A DNA stretch of 64,000 nt from Mycolicibacterium moriokaense. Lineage in GTDB: Bacteria; Actinomycetota; Actinomycetes; Mycobacteriales; Mycobacteriaceae. The notes beneath the pieces were generated by a model. It was not told where the DNA came from. It did no database searches and saw only the letters and a program-made list of their open reading frames with translations. Both the position numbers and the translations under genes were made by a program. This document shows positions 26,240 through 36,613 of the stretch, piece after piece (positions within the stretch are counted from its first letter, which is position 1; each line of letters opens with the position of its first letter). The stretch covers positions 62,001 to 126,000 of the forward strand of contig NZ_QJJU01000003.1 of the NCBI RefSeq assembly GCF_003201655.1, given 5' to 3'.

Positions 26240-26615
26240 GGACCAGTCTCCCATTCAGAAGGGGGGCAGCGACATTCGTCGATGGCGTGGTGGAAAGCGC
26301 CCGACCAAACGATAGCGGGCGCTGCCTGCGAGGATTGGTTAATGTGAGTCATAGAAAGCGTAAACGGCGACGTTTGAAACGAGCAACGCCCGAAACTTCG
26401 GGTCCCCAGGGTGCATTTCCGTCGTGACCGTCAATATTGATAGTCGTTGCAAACGGTAACACCCCAGGTCGGCCCGACGATAAGCGCCTAAACACCGGTG
26501 TTGCGCTTCTTCCCCCCACGGGGTGACGTGCAAGACAGAGCAAACTATGCTCGCTTCGGGTGTGCGCTTGACCCGTGGCGGCGACGTCGGTTTGGCGACG
26601 AGAGTGGGGCCTTAA
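26240..26615. other. intergenic stretch, likely promoters
   Basis: About 375 bases between divergent genes with no supportable ORF. An AT-rich patch near 26428-26460 (GTCAATATTGATAG) may be promoter DNA for the downstream gene. Nothing else recognised. Confidence 0.35.
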
Positions 26616-27896
26616 GTGCAAACAGTGCTTGGACTGTCGATGACGTCCACCAGCCTCGGGTGGGTGATTCTCGACCGGCAAGGTCCTGACGCCTTCACCC
26701 TCGACCACGATGCCTTTGATGTCCAGTCCACCGCCGACGGCACAAACCCCGACCCGTCGCAGCACACAGCGGCCGCCCGCGGCGCGCAGGCGATCGCCAC
26801 GGCAAGCGGCCACAAGGTGGGCGCCGTCCAGGTGACGTGGAGCGACGACATGGCCGGGGCCGCCGCCGACCTGTTGAAGTCATTGGCAGACTTGGGTTTC
26901 GACAACATTGTGACCATCCCGCTGAATCAGGCCGTCCACACGTGGGGGATCGAGGTCGGGCGCGCGAACGAGCATGACAAGACTGCGCTGTGCATTCTCA
27001 AGCCCGGCACTGCCACGGTCATGGTCGTCGCCACCGAAGTAGGCTCGGTCCGCACCGCCGTCACCTACACCCGCGACCACGCGACCGACCTCATTGACTG
27101 GCTGATGTCTGTTTTCAACCGAGACGGCTGGTTACCGGAAAGCTTGCACCTCGTCGGCGCACGCGATGATCTCGACGTGGTCGCAGGTCCGATCGGAGAC
27201 GCCCTGCCTATACCCGTCTTCGACTCCGTCGACACCCAACTGGCCCTCGCCCGCGGTGCGGCATTGGCGACGGTAACCGTCCGTCCCCCGCAAGAGGCCG
27301 AGACACAGGCAAGCGACCCACCGTCGCGACCGGACCGGTCTTGGTTGGTGTCGAACGCCAAAAAGGTGACCATCACGGCAGCCGCTATCGCGATTGTCGG
27401 GGCGGCGCTGTCGCTCACAGCGGGTTCGGCGCTCAGCGGGAAAACTCTTTCTACGCAGGCGGCAAACCCGCCTGCGGAGGGCGCCTCGGTGACATCGGCA
27501 AGTGCGCACACCGTCCCAACCCGGATCTCGGCGCCGCCATCACCGATCCAGCCGCTGGCCGCCGAGCCGCCATCCGTGCCACCGGCCCCGCCGGAAGTCC
27601 CTCAACTCCCGGCCGAGCCCCTTTTTTCCGCAGCGGTGCCTGAACCCACTTCCGTCCCGGTTCGCCAACAGACCATTTCGGCTCCGCCGCCGGCGGCTCC
27701 GCTTGTGGTACCGCCGCCGGCCGCTCCGCGGGTGGTCGCGCCTGCACCGGTTGCTCCGCCACCCGCGGCACCGCTCGCGGCGCCACCTGCGCCCATTGCC
27801 GCTCCACCGCCGCCGCCCCAACCTGAGGAACCGCCGCCGCCACCGGACGACCCCGTCCAGGTCCTCTTAAGTCCGCTGTTCAGCGCATTGCCCTGA
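26616..27896 (+). CDS. DUF7159-like mycobacterial protein with Pro-rich tail
   Basis: A 426-aa protein. The N-terminal 220 residues (QTVLGLSMTSTSLGWVILD..., LLKSLADLGFDNIVTIPLNQ, ALARGAALAT) have an actin/ASKHA-like beginning and end, as in a family common in mycobacteria. A membrane helix is at about 247-268 (VTITAAAIAIVGAALSLTAG). The remaining 150 residues are a Pro/Ala tail. The topology suggests a cytoplasmic domain and an exported Pro-rich region. GTG 26616 is the likely start. Function unknown. Confidence 0.75.
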   Translation: MQTVLGLSMTSTSLGWVILDRQGPDAFTLDHDAFDVQSTADGTNPDPSQHTAAARGAQAIATASGHKVGAVQVTWSDDMAGAAADLLKSLADLGFDNIVTIPLNQAVHTWGIEVGRANEHDKTALCILKPGTATVMVVATEVGSVRTAVTYTRDHATDLIDWLMSVFNRDGWLPESLHLVGARDDLDVVAGPIGDALPIPVFDSVDTQLALARGAALATVTVRPPQEAETQASDPPSRPDRSWLVSNAKKVTITAAAIAIVGAALSLTAGSALSGKTLSTQAANPPAEGASVTSASAHTVPTRISAPPSPIQPLAAEPPSVPPAPPEVPQLPAEPLFSAAVPEPTSVPVRQQTISAPPPAAPLVVPPPAAPRVVAPAPVAPPPAAPLAAPPAPIAAPPPPPQPEEPPPPPDDPVQVLLSPLFSALP

Positions 27897-27911
27897 TCGA
27901 ACCGGGAATAG

Positions 27912-28559
27912 CTAGGTCTTGATGCCGACAGTGATCAGGTCCGATAGCACCCGCGTCCAGGCAGGCCTCCGGACGCGATGTTGATCGCTGACGCGGAAGC
28001 CCGCGCCTTCGAATAATGCCCGCATCTCGTCGGGCGACGGGTTGTGTGCCGGGTTGAGCCGATTGGCGGACAGCCGATGTAAGGGGAGCGGCTGGCGTGG
28101 ACTCAGGGTCGCGACCGCCACCAGACCACCGGGAGCCAGCACCCGGTGGAACTCGCGCAGCGCGGCAGGCTGGTCGAAGAAGTGAAACGCCGAGGTTGTC
28201 ACTACGGCGTCCAGCACTCCGTCCTCGAACGGCAGATGCTCGGCCGGGCCCTTCCGCCACTGGACGTTCGACGAGCGCGCCTTGGCCTGGGCCAGCATGC
28301 CGTCGGACATGTCGACGCCGTAGACCTCGTCGGGATGCAACTCGTCGCGAATGCGGTCAGCGAGAATCCCTGTGCCACAGGCGATGTCAGCCACCTTGCG
28401 CGCGCCGATGGCCTTCAGCTGTTCGGTAACCTCGTTTTGCGCAGGGCGGTACACCCATTGCTGCAGAAACGGCAGGTCGTACAGCGGAGCCGCTATGCTC
28501 CAGAACTGCGTGACGGCGTCGTTCAGAGTTCGGCGTGGCGCCGACGTCACCAATTCCAC
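27912..28559 (-). CDS. class I SAM-dependent methyltransferase
   Basis: 215 aa. Motif I is VADIACGTGILADRIRDEL, acidic motif II is VYGVDMSDGMLAQA, then AEHLPFEDGVLDAVVTTSAF and LAPGGLVAVATLSP. This is the ubiquinone/menaquinone-methyltransferase-like (Methyltransf_11) fold. Its start overlaps the end of the DUF5078 gene by 13 bases, so it is the last gene of the MmpS-MmpL reverse-strand run. The substrate cannot be named. A role in modifying a lipid carried by MmpL would be speculation. Confidence 0.82.
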   Translation of the reverse strand: MELVTSAPRRTLNDAVTQFWSIAAPLYDLPFLQQWVYRPAQNEVTEQLKAIGARKVADIACGTGILADRIRDELHPDEVYGVDMSDGMLAQAKARSSNVQWRKGPAEHLPFEDGVLDAVVTTSAFHFFDQPAALREFHRVLAPGGLVAVATLSPRQPLPLHRLSANRLNPAHNPSPDEMRALFEGAGFRVSDQHRVRRPAWTRVLSDLITVGIKT

Positions 28560-28987
28560 ACGCCCGGGTCGGACGGCGGGTACCCCGCGCAGATGTCGGT
28601 GCCGTGGGCCGCGACGCCCTTGTTGTTGAAGAACAGCTTCGCCCAGTTGCCCCAGTGCGTTGCCATCTGCTCGTAGTAGACGTTGGTCGCGGTGTCCTCC
28701 GAATACTGCCGCCGTGCGGCGTAGTCAAGGGAGAAGAACCAGTAGATGCGGTCGCGGGCGGCGTCTTGAACGTCGACGGGCCTGTTGTTGTAGTCGATCA
28801 TGTAGCGCTCGTAGTAGACCGGCTCGACGTCGCGCACCGCGGCCATGTACTGGTCGACCGTGCAGGTGGTTTTCAGGATCCGGTTGGGGATCGGATAGTC
28901 ATCGCTGGCGTCGGCCGACGCGAGCGCGGGTAGGGCCATCGCCGCCACGCTTACCGCAGCCGCCGCGACACTCACTTTGATCAACAT
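28547..28987 (-). CDS. DUF5078 secreted protein
   Basis: 146 aa from ATG 28987, preceded by AAGGAGACAGAA. It has a signal peptide (MLIKVSVAAAAVSVAAMALP, cleaved near ASADAS). The mature part has two cysteines (TTCTVDQYM and DICAGYP) probably in a disulfide, and YYERYMIDYNNRPVDVQDAA. This matches a mycobacterium-restricted DUF5078 family found near MmpL genes. Function unknown, but export and position suggest a periplasmic accessory. Confidence 0.78.
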   Translation of the reverse strand: MLIKVSVAAAAVSVAAMALPALASADASDDYPIPNRILKTTCTVDQYMAAVRDVEPVYYERYMIDYNNRPVDVQDAARDRIYWFFSLDYAARRQYSEDTATNVYYEQMATHWGNWAKLFFNNKGVAAHGTDICAGYPPSDPGVWNW

Positions 28988-28997
28988 TTCTGTCTCC

Positions 28998-29336
28998 TTA
29001 CTGTTGCGCGGCGGCTGCGAGGACCGGCAGCTTGTCGGGGCAGTACGTGCGAAGCGCTGCACCGAGGAACTGCCACGCCTGCTCGGTATCACTGCCCTTT
29101 GGCAGTTGGAGGAAGACGAACTTCGCGGACTTGTCGGCATCCAGATCGGTGCCGTTGTACAGCCGCTTACAGGTGATCTTCCCGATCCACGCGTTGTAGT
29201 CCTTCTGCCCGTAGATCCCGTACGTGTGGAGTTCGTTCGCGAAATCCACATCGGGGTCGGCGTGCGCCGGTGCGGCAAACACCAGGGCGGGTGCAATCGC
29301 CGCTGCTGCGATCGAAGCGAGGCGTAATCCCTTCAT
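28998..29336 (-). CDS. DUF732 secreted protein
   Basis: 112 aa. Signal peptide MKGLRLASIAAAAIAPALVF, cleaved after AHA. The mature part reads DPDVDFANELHTYGIYGQKD with two cysteines (KITCKRL, RTYCPDK), fitting DUF732, a very common small exported family in mycobacteria. It is seven bases downstream of the MmpL gene and 10 before the DUF5078 gene, in one operon. Confidence 0.83.
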   Translation of the reverse strand: MKGLRLASIAAAAIAPALVFAAPAHADPDVDFANELHTYGIYGQKDYNAWIGKITCKRLYNGTDLDADKSAKFVFLQLPKGSDTEQAWQFLGAALRTYCPDKLPVLAAAAQQ

Positions 29337-29343
29337 GACATCC

Positions 29344-32241
29344 CTATCTTATTGGACCCGTTGGGTTTTCATCACCGGCGCCGACGCTGACCGGAGGCTC
29401 GGCTGAGTGTCGCGGCGGTGTTGGCCACGGCGAAGGCACTGGCCGAGCCCGCACTCGCTGTGGCCACCAGAACCACCTGCCCATGAGCGCCGCTATCGAC
29501 GGCGTCATGAACGATCGGATGATCAACGTGTCGAACAGCAGGCCGAGACCGATCGTGGTGCCCACCTGGCCCACCACGACGAGATCGCTGACCACCATCG
29601 ACATCATGGTGAACGCGAAGACCAAGCCGGCGGACGTCACCACCGAGCCGGTGCCACCCATCGACCGGATGATACCGGTGTTGATTCCGGCGTGGATCTC
29701 TTCCTTGAACCTGGATACCAACAACAGGTTGTAGTCCGAGCCCACTGCCAACAGGATGATCACCGACATCGCGAGAATCATCCAGTGCAACTGCATGCCG
29801 AGGATGTGCTGCCAGATGAGCACCGATAGCCCGAATGATGTGCCCAGCGACAGCAACACGGTCCCGACAATGACCGCCGAGGCGATCACCGCCCTGGTCA
29901 ACAACAGCATGATGATGAAAATCAGGCAGAGGGACGCGATTCCGGCGATCAGAAGGTCCCAGTTCGAACCCTCCGCCATGTCCTTGTACGTGGACGCCGT
30001 GCCCGCCAAATAGATCTTGGAACCCTCCAACGGGGTGCCCTTGATGGCCTCGAACGCCGCGTTCTTGATCTGCGGAATCAGCGAGATCCCGTGTGCGGTC
30101 GCGGGGTCACCCTCATGGGAGATGATGAACCGCACGGCCTTCCCGTCGGGTGAAACGAACATCTTCATGCCGCGTTTGAAATCCGGGTTGTCGAACACCT
30201 CGGGTGGCAGGTAGAACGAGTCGTCGTTCTTGGACGCGTCGAACGCCTGGCCCATCGCGCCCTGGTTGTCCTGCATGGCCTTCATCTGGTCCTGCTGACT
30301 CTTCTGGCTCTGGTACATCGTCAGCGTGATGTGCTGCATGCTCTTCATCGTCTCGATCATCGAAGGCATCAGCGCGACCATCTGCGGCATGAGCGTGTCC
30401 AGGCGCTCCATGTCGGGCATCAGGTTCTTGATGTCGTCGGTCATCGTGTCGATGCCGTCGAGGGTGTCGAAGATCGACCTGATCGACCAGCAGACCGGGA
30501 TGTCGAAGCAGTGCGGCTCCCAGTAGAAGTAGTTGCGCAGGGGGCGGAAGAAGTCGTCGAAGTCGGCGATGTGATCGCGCAGTTCCTCGATGTCGACGGT
30601 CATGCCCTTCATCTTCTGAACCATGCTGTGCGTGGTCGCTGCCATCTGCACAGTGATGCTTTGCATCTTCTGCATCGTGTCGATGGACGTCTGCATGTCA
30701 TTGGCCTGCGTCAGCATGTTGCCCATGACCCTGTCCATGTAGTCCTGGTTCATCTGCTGGCCGGTGCCATTCATGCTGATCAAGAACGGGATCGAGGTGT
30801 GCTCGATCGGAGTTCCCTCCGGCCTGGTGATGGCCTGCACCCTGCCGATACCCGGAATGTGGAAGATGCTCTTGGCAACTCGGTCGATGACCAACATGTC
30901 CGCCGAATTGCGTACGTCGTGGTCGGTCTCGATCAGCAACATCTCCGGATTCATCCGGGCCTGCGGGAAGTGCCGGTCGGCCGCCGCGTAGCCCAAATTG
31001 GCAGCGATGTCCTTTGGCAGGTAGTTGCGGTCGTTGTAGCTCGGCGCATACGACGGCAGCGCCAGTAGACCGACCAGCGCGAGAGCCACAGACGCGGCGA
31101 GGATCGGACCCGGCCACCGCACGATGGCAGCACCGATGCGCCGCCAGCCGCGTACCTGCGTCGTGCGTTTGGGATCGAACAGGCCGAACCGGCTGCAAAT
31201 GGTCAGCAGAGCGGGCGCCATGGTCAGTGCCGCCGCAACGGCGACGAGCATGCCGATTGCCAACGGAATGCCCAAGGTTTGGAAGTAGGGCAGCCGGGTG
31301 AAGTGCAGGCAGAACGTCGCACCGGCGATGGTCAGACCCGACCCCAGGATGACGTGGGCGGTGCCGTGATACATGGTGTAGAAGGCGGTTTCGCGATCCT
31401 CGCCGGCGTTTCGTGCTTCGTGATAGCGGCCGACAAGGAAGATCGCATAGTCCGTTCCCGCCGCAATGGCCAGGGTGGTGAGCAGGTTGACAGCGAACGT
31501 CGACAGCCCGATCAAGTCGTAATAGCCAAGGGCCGCAACGATTCCCCTGGCCGCCGACAGCTCAATGAACATCATCACCAAGACGAGCAGCACGGTGACG
31601 ATCGACCGGTAGACGAACAACAGCATCACGAAGATCACGCAAATGGTGAGTCCGGTGATCAGCTTGATGCTCTTGTCGCCCGCGTGATGCTGATCGCTAG
31701 TAAGCGGCGCGGGGCCGGTGACGTAGGCCTTGATGCCCGCGGGCGGGGGAGTATTTGCGACGATGTCGCGGACGGCTTGCACGGACTCGTTCGCCAGGCT
31801 CTCGCCCTGGTTGCCTGCCAGGTAGAGCTGAACATACGCGGCCTTGCCGTCGCCGCTCTGCGACCCCGACGCGGTTAGCGGATCACCCCAGAAGTCCTGG
31901 ATGTGTTCGACGTGTTTCTTGTCGGCTTCGAGTTTTTGGATCAGGCCGTCGTAATACTTGTGCGCAGCGTCGCCGAGAGGCTGATCGCCTTCCAGCACGA
32001 TCATCGCGGAGCTGTTGGAGTCGAACTCCTTGAAGTCCCTACCGATGCGCTGCATCGCCTCCATCGACGGTGCATCGGTGGGGGCCAGCGACACCGAGTG
32101 CGCCTCCCCGACCTTCTCGAGCTGTGGGGCAATGACATTCACGAGGACGGTCACTGCCAACCAGCCAAGCAGGATCGGCACCGAGAACAGGCGGATGAAG
32201 CGGGGGATGAGCGGGTGCGCGCCGACGTGTGTGTTGCTCAT
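29344..32241 (-). CDS. MmpL-family RND transporter
   Basis: A 965-aa proton-driven lipid/siderophore/drug exporter of the inner membrane. Helix 1 ([15 protein letters not shown]) is followed by a porter domain, then helices 2-6 with the proton-relay motif [19 protein letters not shown] second, long porter domain contains a Met/Gln-rich coiled coil ([18 protein letters not shown], about residues 500-660) and a CFDIPVC loop. Helices 8-12 carry [18 protein letters not shown]. The long second loop is of the MmpL4/MmpL5 kind. It overlaps mmpS by 4 bases (ATGA), implying translational coupling. Confidence 0.93.
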   Translation of the reverse strand: MSNTHVGAHPLIPRFIRLFSVPILLGWLAVTVLVNVIAPQLEKVGEAHSVSLAPTDAPSMEAMQRIGRDFKEFDSNSSAMIVLEGDQPLGDAAHKYYDGLIQKLEADKKHVEHIQDFWGDPLTASGSQSGDGKAAYVQLYLAGNQGESLANESVQAVRDIVANTPPPAGIKAYVTGPAPLTSDQHHAGDKSIKLITGLTICVIFVMLLFVYRSIVTVLLVLVMMFIELSAARGIVAALGYYDLIGLSTFAVNLLTTLAIAAGTDYAIFLVGRYHEARNAGEDRETAFYTMYHGTAHVILGSGLTIAGATFCLHFTRLPYFQTLGIPLAIGMLVAVAAALTMAPALLTICSRFGLFDPKRTTQVRGWRRIGAAIVRWPGPILAASVALALVGLLALPSYAPSYNDRNYLPKDIAANLGYAAADRHFPQARMNPEMLLIETDHDVRNSADMLVIDRVAKSIFHIPGIGRVQAITRPEGTPIEHTSIPFLISMNGTGQQMNQDYMDRVMGNMLTQANDMQTSIDTMQKMQSITVQMAATTHSMVQKMKGMTVDIEELRDHIADFDDFFRPLRNYFYWEPHCFDIPVCWSIRSIFDTLDGIDTMTDDIKNLMPDMERLDTLMPQMVALMPSMIETMKSMQHITLTMYQSQKSQQDQMKAMQDNQGAMGQAFDASKNDDSFYLPPEVFDNPDFKRGMKMFVSPDGKAVRFIISHEGDPATAHGISLIPQIKNAAFEAIKGTPLEGSKIYLAGTASTYKDMAEGSNWDLLIAGIASLCLIFIIMLLLTRAVIASAVIVGTVLLSLGTSFGLSVLIWQHILGMQLHWMILAMSVIILLAVGSDYNLLLVSRFKEEIHAGINTGIIRSMGGTGSVVTSAGLVFAFTMMSMVVSDLVVVGQVGTTIGLGLLFDTLIIRSFMTPSIAALMGRWFWWPQRVRARPVPSPWPTPPRHSAEPPVSVGAGDENPTGPIR

Positions 32242-32666
32242 GCGGACTTCACCAGGCAGAAGGTCTGGGCGTTCACGCCGTCGGTCGTCCTCTGGTCCTT
32301 AACGACACCGTCGACGGTGATCCGGCAGGAAATCGAGCCGCCGTCGCTCTGCGCCACGATGTTCGGGCTCGCGGCCGGCGCGGTCGTGGTCAGATCCAGC
32401 GTCCACGGCAGCGGCACGTTCTCGGCCTTCTGCGGCTGGGCATCGAGGTCGAGATAGTTGATCGTCGCCACGGTCCCCGTGCCGAAGATCTCGTACTTGA
32501 CTTCTTTCGGGTTGAACGGCGCGGGGTCATTGACCAGCCCGGCACCCGGCCTGGTCAGCTCGGTGCGGCCGAAGAAACCCCGGAAACGGTCGACACAGAA
32601 CGCAGCAATGACCACCACCAGCAGAATCACCAGCAGTACCCACGTGCGCTTAGCAAGCTTCAGCAT
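32238..32666 (-). CDS. MmpS-family membrane protein
   Basis: 142 aa. One N-terminal helix ([20 protein letters not shown]) anchors an extracytoplasmic beta-sandwich: [40 protein letters not shown], and a Cys pair ([15 protein letters not shown]) likely forming a disulfide. MmpS proteins work with the cognate MmpL in export. It is the first gene of the operon, with the TetR gene 78 bases further upstream on the same strand. Confidence 0.92.
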   Translation of the reverse strand: MLKLAKRTWVLLVILLVVVIAAFCVDRFRGFFGRTELTRPGAGLVNDPAPFNPKEVKYEIFGTGTVATINYLDLDAQPQKAENVPLPWTLDLTTTAPAASPNIVAQSDGGSISCRITVDGVVKDQRTTDGVNAQTFCLVKSA

Positions 32667-32744
32667 CGATCCCTCTTCTAGCGCCTGTCCCAGGCGTTTT
32701 CACATAACTTAGCTGGTATAACTTCTCATCGCGAAACGGTTAGC

Positions 32745-33419
32745 TCAAGTCATTGTGTTACTGGTCACCTCCGCAGCTCGGGAGCGGACTGGGTCACTCG
32801 AAGCTTCGGCCGCAGGCCGCTGTTGCTCCCACGCAGGCATCTCGAACCGGTCAAGGCACTGTTCGATGAAGGCCCTTGCTTGGTCATGCCCGCGCGTGAT
32901 GCCTAAGCCCTGTTCGTGCAGCACCATGCGTGCGAGGCTGCCCATGATCATCGACATGACCACCGGCGGGAAGGTCTCCAGGTCGATGCCGCGGGCCTTC
33001 AGCGCCAACGTCATCGCACCCTCTTCCAGGTCGCGGAAACGCATTGCATAGGACGAGATTTCGCTGCGGATGGCCTTGCGATGGTTGGCCATCGCCAGGA
33101 ACTCCGTGAATAATTGGGCGTCGGTAGCGCCGCTGAGCTGCCACAGTGCGTGCAGGGGCTCCGCCGCGGCGATCGCCTGTCGTTGCCGCTGCAGGTTGGT
33201 CTCGGCCTTATCGCGCAGCACAGCCACGAACAGATCGTCCATGCTGGGGAAGTAGTAGTGCACGAGGGCCGGCTTCACTCCGGCCTTGGCGGCGACCCGC
33301 CGCGACGTCGCAGCGGCATAACCCTCATCGACGATGATTTGGGCGGTCGCATCGATCAGCGCCTCCCGTGTCGCCTCCCGGCCAACCTTCGACCGCTCGT
33401 CAGGGGGGCTGCTCGACAT
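32745..33419 (-). CDS. TetR-family regulator
   Basis: 224 aa from ATG 33419 (MSSSPPDERSKVGREATREA). The N-terminal helix-turn-helix is IIVDEGYAAATSRRVAAKAG followed by VKPALVHYYFPSMDDLFVAV. The rest is a variable ligand domain. It lies upstream of mmpS-mmpL on the same strand and is divergent from a Rieske oxygenase gene. The gap between them (33420-33572) holds the inverted repeat at 33510-33525, so this protein is the first candidate for the factor binding the cluster-wide motif. It may also control the MmpS-MmpL operon. Confidence 0.88.
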   Translation of the reverse strand: MSSSPPDERSKVGREATREALIDATAQIIVDEGYAAATSRRVAAKAGVKPALVHYYFPSMDDLFVAVLRDKAETNLQRQRQAIAAAEPLHALWQLSGATDAQLFTEFLAMANHRKAIRSEISSYAMRFRDLEEGAMTLALKARGIDLETFPPVVMSMIMGSLARMVLHEQGLGITRGHDQARAFIEQCLDRFEMPAWEQQRPAAEASSDPVRSRAAEVTSNTMT

Positions 33420-33509
33420 GGTAGGCAGCCTAACCTTTGGGCGATCGCCCAACAACTGGAAATACGATCTCCCTGTTCGGCCGGAGAGTCGTGGGTCCGC
33501 GGTTCGAAC

Positions 33510-33525
33510 TTGCTATTTTTAGTAA
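33510..33525. promoter_or_regulatory. operator-like inverted repeat, site a
   Basis: TTGCTA-TTTT-TAGTAA, in the gap between the TetR gene and the first Rieske oxygenase. A -10-like TAAGAT follows at 33523-33528 for the rightward gene. It is one of six related sites matching TTRCTAAAATRGYAA. Confidence 0.6.
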
Positions 33526-33572
33526 GATACGAAATCGCTCGCCGATCGTGATTCCCATCGCCGAGGCAGAAG

Positions 33573-34946
33573 GTGAGCCAATTGACCGATGTGAACTGGA
33601 CTCCGCTTCCCGTTCCGTGGGCGGTCCGTGCCGCCGACCGGATCCCCAAACAGCGCTACTACGACGAGGAGTTCTACGCCCTCGAGGCCGAGCTGTTCTG
33701 GCCAAGGGTGTGGCAGATGGCGTGCAGGCTCGAGGAGATCCCGTCACGCGGTGACTTCGTCGAGTACGAGATCCTCGACCAGTCGATCATCGTCGTCAGG
33801 CTCGACGACGACACCGTTCGCGCCTACTACAACTCATGTCGCCACCGCGGAATGAAGATCGTCGAGGGCAGCGGGTCGCGCCGCAACTTCGTCTGCCCGT
33901 TCCACGGTTGGTGTTGGGGTCTCGACGGGGCCAGCACCTTCGTGTTGAGGCCCGAGATCTTCGACGAAGGCAACCTCGGTGCCGACGATCTGCACCTGGC
34001 CCCTGTCAGGTGCGAGCTGTGGGGTGGGTGTGCCTGGATCAACCTCGACGACGATGCGCCGCCGCTGCGTGACTGTGTGGAGCCGTTCGCTTCGAGGCAT
34101 GACGAATGGAACGTGGAGGCGCTGCGCGTCGAGTGGTGGAAGTCATGCCTGCTGCCGGTGAACTGGAAACTGGCGACCGCGGCCTTCATGGAGGGCTACC
34201 ACGTGCCGCAGACCCATCCGCAGCTGCTGCCGTCGTCGCACACCCCGGACCCCTCAATACATCCGCTGATCGAGACGAGCCTGCACTTCATGCGGACCCT
34301 CGGGTCAGGCATGGGAGGTATGACCCACGAGAACGACGTTCGGATCGCAGAGGGGCTGCAGAACATGTCGCTCCCGACGGATCCTGCCGAGGCGATGGCG
34401 GCGTGGCGCGGCGCGGTCAACGACGCCGTCACGAAGTGGCATCGGGCGCGGGGCTGCGACTTCCCCGACCTGAACGACCTGGATCGCCGCGGCGTCATCG
34501 ACCCGATCGGGTTCTGCTTCCCGCACTACTTCCTCCTTCCGCAGTACAGCAGCGCATCGTCGTATCGCATTCGGCCGCTTGGGCCCGAGGAAACGCTCTT
34601 CGAGGTCTGGTCGCTCACCCGCTACCCGGGTGACCACTCACAAGGCAGGCCCACCCCGCCGGAGCCGCTGGCGCCCGATGACCCCAGTTGGCCCGCCATT
34701 CCCGCCCAGGACTTCTCCAACCTGCCGCGTCAGCAGAAAGGCCTGCACGCCAAGGGATTTGAGTACATGCGGCTGTCGAATCAGGTCGAAGGGCTGATCT
34801 CCAACTTCGAGCGGGTCATCGACGGTTTCCTCGCAGGCGTGCCGTATGAACAGCTTGTCGGGGCAATCCAGAAAACGAACACCACCATCGATGTGCCCAT
34901 CGCCGACCTCGGGTTGTCAGAGCGCGTCGGGTCGGAGGTCCGATGA
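33573..34946 (+). CDS. Rieske non-heme iron oxygenase, alpha subunit
   Basis: 457 aa. The Rieske [2Fe-2S] domain has CRHRG (about residues 89-93) and CPFHGWCWG (about 109). The catalytic domain carries the mononuclear iron motif in FMEGYHVPQTHPQ. This is the ring-hydroxylating oxygenase layout, although the sequence resembles those acting on alicyclic or aromatic acids only in general terms. No reductase is encoded nearby. It overlaps the following flavoprotein gene by 4 bases (ATGA), so the two are translationally coupled and may act in sequence. GTG start 33573. Confidence 0.88.
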   Translation: MSQLTDVNWTPLPVPWAVRAADRIPKQRYYDEEFYALEAELFWPRVWQMACRLEEIPSRGDFVEYEILDQSIIVVRLDDDTVRAYYNSCRHRGMKIVEGSGSRRNFVCPFHGWCWGLDGASTFVLRPEIFDEGNLGADDLHLAPVRCELWGGCAWINLDDDAPPLRDCVEPFASRHDEWNVEALRVEWWKSCLLPVNWKLATAAFMEGYHVPQTHPQLLPSSHTPDPSIHPLIETSLHFMRTLGSGMGGMTHENDVRIAEGLQNMSLPTDPAEAMAAWRGAVNDAVTKWHRARGCDFPDLNDLDRRGVIDPIGFCFPHYFLLPQYSSASSYRIRPLGPEETLFEVWSLTRYPGDHSQGRPTPPEPLAPDDPSWPAIPAQDFSNLPRQQKGLHAKGFEYMRLSNQVEGLISNFERVIDGFLAGVPYEQLVGAIQKTNTTIDVPIADLGLSERVGSEVR

Positions 34947-36613
34947 CCGACTGGGACAGGTCGGTCGACCTGCTCATCGCAGGAAGCGGCGGCGGCGGAA
35001 TGGCGGCGGCGCTGGCGGCGGTGGACTCGGGGCTCGAGCCTCTGATCGTCGAGAAGCAGTCTCTGATCGGCGGCTCGACGGGGATGTCCGGCGGCATGGT
35101 CTGGTTGCCGGACAATCCGCTGATGCGCTCGGAAGGCATAGCCGATTCGCACGAGGATGGTCTCGCCTACTTCGACGACGTTGTCGGCGACATCGGCGCG
35201 GCGTCGTCGCTTGCGCGCCGCGAGATGTTCCTCACCGCGGGCTACGAAATGATCGAATACCTCCTAAGCAAGGGTGTTCGGCTTGTGCGGTGCCCCGGCT
35301 GGAGCGACTACTACCCGAATCACAAGGGCGGCAACGCAGCCGGTCGCGCGATCGAGGGGATCCCGTACGACGCGACGAACCTCGGAGAGTGGAGCGACAA
35401 GGTCCAGCCGTCGATGGGCAAGAACTACGGCGGGTTTGTCATCAAGACAAACGAGTTGCGTGCCGTGCAGTACTTCAACCGCTCGCCACGCGCGTTCGCG
35501 GCGGCGATGCGGGTCTTCGCACGTACCAGGGCGGCCCAGATCCGGCACCGCGAAATGCTCACCAACGGTGCGTCTCTGATCGGTCAGATGCTCAAGGTGC
35601 TCATCGACTTGCGCGGCGACCCGCCTGTGTGGACGAACACCGCGATGGACGAGCTCATCGTCGAGGACGGCCGTGTCGTCGGTGCGCGGGTCACACGAGA
35701 CGGCTCGTCGCTGAACATCGAGGCGCGCAAGGGAGTTCTGCTTGCCGCGGGTGGCTTCAGCCGAAACGCCGACATGCGGCGCCGCTACAGCGGCGACCAG
35801 CCCAACGAGGGCAAGTGGTCGATCGCGAACGCAGGCGACACCGGCGAGGTGCTGCAGACGGCCATGCGCCTCGGGGCGAAAACGGACTTGCTTGACGAAG
35901 CTTGGTGGCTGCCATCGATTTTCATCGCCGACGGCGGTGACGCCGCGAAGGCGCTCGGAAGCGGTCGGCAGCGGCCGGGCGCAATCTATGTGGACGGAAC
36001 TGGCAAGCGTTTCTGCAACGAGTCGAATTCCTACGTCGAGGTCGGCAAGGCGATGTACGCCAACAAGGCGGTGCCGTGCTGGCAAGTCTTCGATGAGGGC
36101 TACATCGGCCGATACGTCTCGGGGGCGAACCCGTTCAAGAAGCGTCGGCTCTCCGAAGAGCTGATCGAGAAGGGCGCGGTCAAACGGGGTGACACCATCG
36201 GCGACCTTGCACGCCAGATGGACGTGCCGGCCGACGTCCTTGAGGAAACAGTCAAACGATTCAACGGTTTTGCGGCCAAAGGGCTCGACCCCGAATTCGG
36301 CCGCGGCCAGTCGGCGTACAACGACTGCCTCGGTGACCCCGGGTACAAGCCCAACGCTGCGCTCGGCCCGCTCGAGCGGGCACCGTTCTATGCGACGAGG
36401 GTTGTCCCTGCCGACGTCGGGACGTGTGGAGGAGTGATCACCAACGAGCACGCGCAGGTGCTTGACGAGCAGGAGAGGGTCATCGACGGTCTGTACGCAA
36501 CCGGCAACATCACCGCCACGGTGATGGGCCGCAATTATCTGGGTGCTGGCGGCAGCATTGCCTACACGATGGTCTTCGGCTACGTCGCGGCCCGTCATGC
36601 CGCCGGTCGCTAG
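34943..36613 (+). CDS. FAD-dependent dehydrogenase, KstD/fumarate-reductase family
   Basis: 556 aa. The N-terminal dinucleotide-binding motif is LLIAGSGGGGMAAALAAVDS, then EKQSLIGGSTGMSGGMVWLP, as in 3-ketosteroid delta-1-dehydrogenases and related flavoproteins. A second FAD motif closes the protein (GLYATGNITATVMGRNYLGA then GGSIAYTMVFGYVAARHA). The middle catalytic region (GGFSRNADMRRRY) fits this superfamily. It probably desaturates or reduces a ring ketone. True KstD identity cannot be confirmed by eye. It is convergent with the crotonase gene, overlapping its end by 4 bases. Confidence 0.85.
   Translation: MTDWDRSVDLLIAGSGGGGMAAALAAVDSGLEPLIVEKQSLIGGSTGMSGGMVWLPDNPLMRSEGIADSHEDGLAYFDDVVGDIGAASSLARREMFLTAGYEMIEYLLSKGVRLVRCPGWSDYYPNHKGGNAAGRAIEGIPYDATNLGEWSDKVQPSMGKNYGGFVIKTNELRAVQYFNRSPRAFAAAMRVFARTRAAQIRHREMLTNGASLIGQMLKVLIDLRGDPPVWTNTAMDELIVEDGRVVGARVTRDGSSLNIEARKGVLLAAGGFSRNADMRRRYSGDQPNEGKWSIANAGDTGEVLQTAMRLGAKTDLLDEAWWLPSIFIADGGDAAKALGSGRQRPGAIYVDGTGKRFCNESNSYVEVGKAMYANKAVPCWQVFDEGYIGRYVSGANPFKKRRLSEELIEKGAVKRGDTIGDLARQMDVPADVLEETVKRFNGFAAKGLDPEFGRGQSAYNDCLGDPGYKPNAALGPLERAPFYATRVVPADVGTCGGVITNEHAQVLDEQERVIDGLYATGNITATVMGRNYLGAGGSIAYTMVFGYVAARHAAGR

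Noticed and set aside
33420-33572. KstR or KstR2 binding site upstream of the Rieske gene
   Set aside because: Neither TnnAACnnGTTnnA nor AnCAAGnnCTTGnT was found; the site present is the different TTRCTAAAATRGYAA type.
35264-36598. 444-codon reverse frame inside the flavoprotein gene
   Set aside because: High-GC shadow; the forward frame has FAD motifs over its full length and a coupled start.
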